Part shown: piece after piece, positions 3,952 through 6,686 of the stretch | Layout: the number at the start of each line of letters is the position of its first letter | Numbering within the stretch: the stretch's first letter is position 1 | Assembly (NCBI GenBank): GCA_004283105.1 | Contig: SHLN01000146.1 | Span: 1 to 6,686, forward strand | DNA length: 6,686 nucleotides | Source of the DNA: Acidimicrobiia bacterium | GTDB taxonomy: Bacteria; Actinomycetota; Acidimicrobiia; Spongiisociales; SHLN01 | Direction: 5' to 3' | Position numbers and translations under genes: made by a program | The notes under the pieces: model-generated | The model's input: the letters and a program-made list of their open reading frames with translations, nothing else | Told to the model about the DNA's origin: nothing | Databases searched by the model: none

Positions 3952-6686
3952 CTACGGAAGAGGCACCTCCTCTATCGGCCAGAAGATGAGCCGGCGGAAC
4001 CAGAGGTCGTTCTCGGACGACTCCGAAGGCTTCCACGGGTAGTAGCGGGTGTACTCCTCATCCGGGTCCTCTTCGGCCGAGATGGTCGAGTGCCAGATGA
4101 CGTACGCTTTCGAGCCGTCCGACGTCGCCCGGAGCTGGCATTCGCCCTGCTCCTCGGGTTCGCCCTTGGCCACGAAGTCATAGCGCCAGACCGTCTCGCC
4201 GACTTCGCCCGTATTGCTGTTCTCCCCGCCGATCTCCCACGGGATCTTGACGTACGAGTCGCCGTAGTTTTCGGAGCGGGTGTAGTAGAGATCGAGCGGC
4301 CCTGACTCTGCCTTCACTCCCGATGAGCCGGTGGACTTCTCGTTGTCCACAGTGCCCCAGGCGACGAAGAACATGTTGTCGACGTACTCGTCCTCGAGGA
4401 ACCTCAGGATCGGCAACGCTGAATCTCTACCGTCCAGCGGGTAGGTGGGCGGCGTGGTGCCCAGGCGCGGATCGCCCGAGGATTCCTTGTTGCTCTTGAT
4501 CTCCGAGATGTTTCGAGCCGGCTCGAACTGTCCGGCTCCGATGAACTGGGCGGGCACTCCGTCGGGAGTGGTGACCATCGGGTCGAGGTAGTGTGTCATC
4601 GCCACCCCTGCCGGCATCGGCGGCAGTTCGCCGTCGGCAACAGCTTCAGGGTCATAGGTTCCGCACAGCTCATCGAACACTTCGGGTGGCAGATTCCCCG
4701 ACCCGTCCGGATCCGGGCTATACGGGTCCGTCCTGAACTCAGGGCAGACGTAGACGCCGTCTCCTGCCGGGTCTGTGGTCCAGGTCTGGCCGCCGTCGAA
4801 GGACCTCCTCACGTAGAAGTTGTAGCGATCGTTGCCGTTGCGGCCCGCCGCCCAGTTCGGCGACAGGGCATAGGCAACTACGAAGAAGTCGCCACGGATG
4901 AAGCCACGGTGGCTCCGTACGTTGGAGTACATGCCGGGGCAGACCTCACCGCCGAGCACATCGCAGGCGGTGCCGTCTGCATGAACCAGGCCATAGGACT
5001 CGTCGCCGAGGTTGGACTCGGTCTGACTCCACAGCAGCACCTTGTTCCGGTTGTAGACGTCGTCGGTCGGGTCATCGGGCGTGTCGTCCTCCGGTCCGAC
5101 CCCCACCGCTAGATCGACATTGGCGCTGGTCAGGTTGACCTGATCCCGGCGGTCGTAGCCGCCGTTCGGGTCAGTGAACACACCTCCGCACAGCCGGTCG
5201 CCGGTGGCTTCACCCCAGACGTTGCAGTTGTAGCCGACCGCACTCGGCCTGTCGCCGGCACCGTTGGGGCACGCCGGCAAGGTGAACGTCTCGTCCAGGT
5301 AGGTCGTGCATTGCATGTTCTCGAACTTGTACGGGTTGCCGGATCCGCTCTTGACGAAGCGGCGGATGAAGGCGTCGGCCGGACGGCCTTGCCCCTCCTG
5401 ACCCTGCTTGAAGATGATGGCGCCCAGCGTCTTGCTGTCACCCGCCTTTCCGGGTGACTGCATGAGGAACCGTGCCCGCCGGGCGATCTCATATCGGTAC
5501 TGCAGGAACTTCGTCGCATCGGGCATCCACTCGCCGGGATCGGTCGCGGTGGCTTCCTGCCAGTAATCGAAGTAGAGCGGGACCGGTTGGCCGGCCTCGC
5601 AGGTGCAGGTCGGGTTGTCATCGTCGGTTTCGACTTCTGTCGTCGTCCGGTCGTCACAGTACGTCGGGTAGAGCCCGCCGCACAGTGCCGGCAAGTTGAC
5701 AATGTGGCCAGGCGCTACCAGGTCGGGCTGGGTGAAGTCGAAGCTGTGGTACATCATGTTCTTCCCGATGTCCTGCTTGATCGGCTTCTCCTGGCCCTTG
5801 TCGTCGGTGTTGTCTCCGAGGATGTCGCCGACCGGGTTGTCCGTCTCCAAGTGCGCTTCGGCGGCCAGCGAGTGACCCAGGCCCTTGGACTCCTCGTAGG
5901 CGAGGAGCGCCCAGGCGCTCTTGGTGCCGTCGGGCTTGGTGTACGGCTGGAGCTGCAGCATCGGCCGCGAGGCAAAGACGTCACCGTCGAGGAGGCGTCC
6001 GTCGGAGGCAACGCAGACCAGCTTGTCGGCCCCGGCCACGTTGGTGAAGCCGAACCAGCGCTCCTGGGCCGACGTGCCGGGCAACTCGTCCATGTAGGAG
6101 TTGGCCCCAGACAGGTCGCACAGGTCGAGCGTTCCGCCGCCATCCACGTAGTACTGGTAGTCGGGCTTGCCGTCTCCTCCGGCAAGATACAAGCCGGTGG
6201 CATTGTCGATCTCATCGATCGAACTGGCCATGTAGGCGTACCGCTTGGTCCCGTTCAGGTTTCCGAAGAACCCCTTGAGATCCTCACAGTTCGGGTCCTC
6301 CTCGTGGTTGTCCGGGTCACAGCACGTGTCCGGATCGGCGTCGGTATGGCCGCAGAACTCGGCCGCGATCTCCTCGGGATCGATCGGCACGAAGCTGCCG
6401 TCCACTACCTCGGGGAAGCACACCGGATCGAGCTCCCCGGTGCTGTCGGGGAACACCGGACAGTCGGTGCTCTCCTCGACCTTCAAGGTGTGGGTGTTGA
6501 CCATGTCGTTGTCGGTGATGCGCACCGGCAGCGAGAACGGCACCTGGGCCTTGGGCCGCCCGAGGCCGGGCTTGTCGACAAAGCCATCACCCGTTGCGTC
6601 ATCACCCGGTCCGCTCGGGACAAAGGCCTCATCGACGATGTTGAAGTCGTCGTAGGAGATGAAGCTGTACCAGATGTCGGTCTTGT
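3952..6686 (-). CDS. Large cysteine-rich sialidase/BNR-like (Asp-box) protein, 5'-truncated by window edge
   Basis: The frame is open to the right edge, giving 910 residues and the natural C-terminus; the start and any signal peptide are outside. The GTG at 6543 is an internal Val. It has one canonical Asp-box (SFDGGQTW, 4780-4803) preceded by YNFYVRR, and a degenerate one (SENYGDSY, 4252-4275) preceded by DLYYTR. DIWYSF at the right edge and DLWFRR near the C-terminus echo the strand that precedes Asp-boxes, so a beta-propeller with weak repeats is likely. There are 21 cysteines and long acidic stretches, typical of an exported, disulfide-bonded, calcium-tolerant protein. Segments such as RNISEIKSNKES, DPRLGTTPPTYPLDGRDSA and GQGRPAD remind me of large proteins annotated as 'choice-of-anchor O', but that is recall only. 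I see no sialidase arginine triad, so enzymatic activity is not supported. The protein ends WPIEEVPLP with no transmembrane segment or sorting signal. Confidence 0.85.
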   Translation of the reverse strand, partial: KTDIWYSFISYDDFNIVDEAFVPSGPGDDATGDGFVDKPGLGRPKAQVPFSLPVRITDNDMVNTHTLKVEESTDCPVFPDSTGELDPVCFPEVVDGSFVPIDPEEIAAEFCGHTDADPDTCCDPDNHEEDPNCEDLKGFFGNLNGTKRYAYMASSIDEIDNATGLYLAGGDGKPDYQYYVDGGGTLDLCDLSGANSYMDELPGTSAQERWFGFTNVAGADKLVCVASDGRLLDGDVFASRPMLQLQPYTKPDGTKSAWALLAYEESKGLGHSLAAEAHLETDNPVGDILGDNTDDKGQEKPIKQDIGKNMMYHSFDFTQPDLVAPGHIVNLPALCGGLYPTYCDDRTTTEVETDDDNPTCTCEAGQPVPLYFDYWQEATATDPGEWMPDATKFLQYRYEIARRARFLMQSPGKAGDSKTLGAIIFKQGQEGQGRPADAFIRRFVKSGSGNPYKFENMQCTTYLDETFTLPACPNGAGDRPSAVGYNCNVWGEATGDRLCGGVFTDPNGGYDRRDQVNLTSANVDLAVGVGPEDDTPDDPTDDVYNRNKVLLWSQTESNLGDESYGLVHADGTACDVLGGEVCPGMYSNVRSHRGFIRGDFFVVAYALSPNWAAGRNGNDRYNFYVRRSFDGGQTWTTDPAGDGVYVCPEFRTDPYSPDPDGSGNLPPEVFDELCGTYDPEAVADGELPPMPAGVAMTHYLDPMVTTPDGVPAQFIGAGQFEPARNISEIKSNKESSGDPRLGTTPPTYPLDGRDSALPILRFLEDEYVDNMFFVAWGTVDNEKSTGSSGVKAESGPLDLYYTRSENYGDSYVKIPWEIGGENSNTGEVGETVWRYDFVAKGEPEEQGECQLRATSDGSKAYVIWHSTISAEEDPDEEYTRYYPWKPSESSENDLWFRRLIFWPIEEVPLP
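4252..4275 (-). other. Degenerate Asp-box in the BNR-like protein
   Basis: The codons read SENYGDSY, matching the S-x-D-x-G-x-x-W pattern except for Asn in place of Asp and Tyr in place of Trp. The preceding DLYYTR is the strand that usually leads into an Asp-box hairpin. This supports a second propeller blade about 175 residues after the canonical box. Confidence 0.5.
4780..4803 (-). other. Canonical Asp-box (BNR) motif
   Basis: The codons read SFDGGQTW, an exact S-x-D-G-G-x-T-W Asp-box, following YNFYVRR. Asp-boxes cap beta-hairpins in sialidase-type and many other propellers. The motif indicates fold and secretion rather than a catalytic role. Confidence 0.85.
6271..6480 (-). other. Acidic, cysteine-rich segment of the BNR-like protein
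   Basis: About 70 residues contain six cysteines (one CC pair) among Asp, Glu and Pro: CPVFPD, VCFPEV, EFCGHTDADPDTCCDPDNHEE and NCEDLKG. The composition suggests a disulfide-stabilised, metal-binding insert or small domain near the start of the visible protein. I do not recognise it as a named domain. Confidence 0.55.

Noticed and set aside
3790..4305. Plus-strand open frame of 171 codons starting in the spacer
   Set aside because: It runs through the terminator hairpin and then antisense to the C-terminus of the BNR-like gene; the protein has no family features.
4591..5112. Plus-strand open frame of 173 codons
   Set aside because: It is antisense to the clearly coding BNR-like gene and includes the complement of its Asp-box.
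6541..6543. GTG at 6543 as the start of the BNR-like gene
   Set aside because: The frame continues open to the edge with family-like sequence (TDIWYSF, a DDFNIVDEAFVPSG segment), so this is an internal Val.

Overview
The window is GC-rich throughout, uses GTG starts readily, and has GC-rich hairpins without T-tracts. Together with the protein families present this suggests a high-GC Gram-positive bacterium. My best guess is an Actinomycetota lineage of the Acidimicrobiia kind, where secreted proteins with GDWDGDG repeats are familiar. This is an inference from style; no marker gene is present.

Layout. Four genes alternate strictly in orientation (+, -, +, -), so each is probably its own transcription unit. 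(1) Bases 1-1128, plus strand: the body of a MalY/PatB-type PLP-dependent C-S lyase or aminotransferase, cut by the left edge. (2) Bases 1142-2944, minus strand: a secreted 600-residue protein with five short calcium-loop repeats followed by a glucose/sorbosone dehydrogenase-type beta-propeller. (3) Bases 3036-3782, plus strand: a 248-residue exported or membrane-anchored zinc metallopeptidase-like protein (HELGH plus a downstream EDLAE). (4) Bases 3952-6686, minus strand: the C-terminal 910 residues of a large, cysteine-rich, acidic protein of sialidase/BNR (Asp-box) character whose start lies beyond the right edge.

Between the genes: genes 1 and 2 converge with only 13 bases between stop codons, and a possible hairpin spans both stops. 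Genes 2 and 3 diverge from a 91-base region that carries an inverted repeat abutting the start of gene 2. Genes 3 and 4 converge on a 169-base spacer that holds a perfect 15-bp hairpin, a strong candidate for a shared bidirectional terminator.

How they fit together: genes 2-4 all look extracytoplasmic, so the region from 1142 onward is a small cluster of exported proteins. Nothing shows that they form one pathway. Gene 1 is a cytoplasmic metabolic enzyme and looks unrelated. I saw no mobile element, CRISPR array, RNA gene, toxin-antitoxin pair or defence system. The most unusual points are the propeller-repeat/dehydrogenase fusion, active-site substitutions in the PLP enzyme, the metallopeptidase of unassigned family, and the large Asp-box protein with an acidic cysteine-rich insert.
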